NCBI GenBank assembly: GCA_002733705.1
Contig: NVWP01000036.1
Location: 1 to 61,321, forward strand
Reading direction: 5' to 3'
DNA: 61,321 nucleotides
Source: Henriciella sp.
Lineage (GTDB): Bacteria; Pseudomonadota; Alphaproteobacteria; Caulobacterales; Hyphomonadaceae
Shown here: in pieces, positions 60,848 through 61,321 of the stretch
How positions within the stretch are numbered: the first letter of the stretch is position 1
Layout of the letters: each line of letters starts with the position of its first letter
Position numbers and translations under genes: made by a program
Notes under the pieces: model-generated
What the model saw: the letters and a program-made list of their open reading frames with translations, nothing else
Database searches by the model: none
What the model was told of the DNA's origin: nothing

Positions 60848-61321
60848 ATGAAGCTCCCCGCCACTCTTGTCGCCCTTGCTGCCCTCACCGGCTGCGCCAG
60901 CATCTCCGATATTGCCGGAGAGCCCGTCGCTGTTTTTCCCGCAGCCCCCGAGGCACCGAAGGCCTGGGCCAAGGCCGGTATCTCCGAAGAGCTTCCGGAA
61001 GGTAACTGGATTGCCCAGTTTAACGACCCCGTCATGGAAGCGCTGGTGACCGAGACCCTGACCGCGAATCCCGATTTGCGCGCACAGCTTGCTGTGGTCC
61101 GGGCGGCACGGGCCCAGGCGCGCAGCGTCTATGGCCGATCTCTGCCAAATGTCTCTGTTTCAGGCTCTGCTGGCGTGACCTCGACCTATTCCGAAATCAC
61201 CGATGAGCGGTTTACAGATCCCACCTTCGGCGCGCGCGCCGAAGCCAGCTGGACCGCAGATCTCTGGGGGCGCATACAGGCGTCGATAGATGCAGCCGAG
61301 GCCGACCTCGCTGCCAGCGAA
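60848..61321 (+). CDS. Efflux transporter outer-membrane lipoprotein (NodT/TolC family), partial
   Basis: The first 158 codons of an outer-membrane factor; the gene runs off the window end. Lipobox ALTGC (acylated Cys15), then WIAQFNDPVMEALVTETLTANPDLRAQLAVVRAARAQARSV, SLPNVSVSGSAG and SWTADLWGRIQASIDAAEADLAAS, all typical of the NodT-type partners of RND pumps. Membrane-fusion and pump genes are expected downstream. Divergent from phoR. Confidence 0.93.
   Translation, partial: MKLPATLVALAALTGCASISDIAGEPVAVFPAAPEAPKAWAKAGISEELPEGNWIAQFNDPVMEALVTETLTANPDLRAQLAVVRAARAQARSVYGRSLPNVSVSGSAGVTSTYSEITDERFTDPTFGARAEASWTADLWGRIQASIDAAEADLAASE

Noticed and set aside
1-61321. tRNA genes, CRISPR arrays, integrases, toxin-antitoxin or defence islands
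   Set aside because: None were found: no cloverleaf-like 3' CCA context, no regular repeats, no integrase or transposase frames; composition and gene content are housekeeping throughout.

Overview
The window is an ordinary stretch of chromosome from a Gram-negative, GC-rich alphaproteobacterium. I infer the Caulobacterales/Hyphomonadaceae side of the class. The reasons are the dnaX-ybaB-recR cluster, the alphaproteobacterial F1-ATPase zeta subunit next to purC-purS, a TIGR02301-type periplasmic protein, a large TonB-dependent receptor, the gene order phoR-(rluA)-pstCAB-phoU-phoB, and a NodT-type outer-membrane efflux lipoprotein. I see no tRNA, rRNA, CRISPR array, prophage or insertion sequence. 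Genes are packed tightly: no stretch without a gene exceeds 300 bases. The longest are about 250-280 bases, at 20807-21073, 26612-26887, 40260-40508 and 9322-9569.

Left part (1-17 kb): a photolyase-like flavoprotein; the replication/recombination operon dnaX-ybaB-recR; a glutathione transferase; a lipoprotein sugar dehydrogenase; a 990-residue TonB-dependent receptor with its own terminator; the preQ0 operon queC-queE-queD; then a run of minus-strand oxidoreductases (pirin, two SDRs, an MpaB/DUF2236 oxygenase, a nitronate monooxygenase) with palindromic operator-like sites in front of some of them.

Middle (17-40 kb): a two-lobed periplasmic retropepsin-like protein, two Nudix hydrolases, a patatin, rsmD/tadA, an outer-membrane barrel, a TauE/SafE permease, a BlaI-BlaR1-like pair with an unusual C-terminal half, a DUF2270 membrane protein, a DEAD-box helicase, rpsD, a PPK2 kinase, a head-GIN protein divergent from a small lipoprotein, rimO, an MFS/aldo-keto reductase set divergent from a LysR regulator, grxD, the zeta subunit, and purC-purS.

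Right part (40-61 kb): icd, a gluzincin-like protein that seems to lack the metal motif, trmJ, a 2-hydroxyacid dehydrogenase, a DjlA-like co-chaperone, a Ca2+/Na+ antiporter coupled to queF, a Tat-exported PhoD phosphatase, rluD, ald with a divergent Lrp regulator, and the complete Pho signalling/transport operon apart from pstS. A good PhoB box precedes pstC. The window ends inside an efflux outer-membrane factor gene.

Two themes recur. First, RNA and translation modification is dense: queC, queE, queD, queF, rsmD, tadA, rimO, trmJ, rluD and a RluA paralogue. Second, several well-known enzymes have lost textbook metal or catalytic residues: the photolyase Fe-S ligands, the DnaX zinc ligands, the QueD cysteine and the HExxH of the gluzincin-like protein. 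I found no clearly new multi-gene defence or mobile system. The best candidates for something undescribed are the BlaR1-like protein with an acidic, leucine-rich sensor half, and a tandem TATTGA-N3-TCGATA operator shared by two unlinked promoters.
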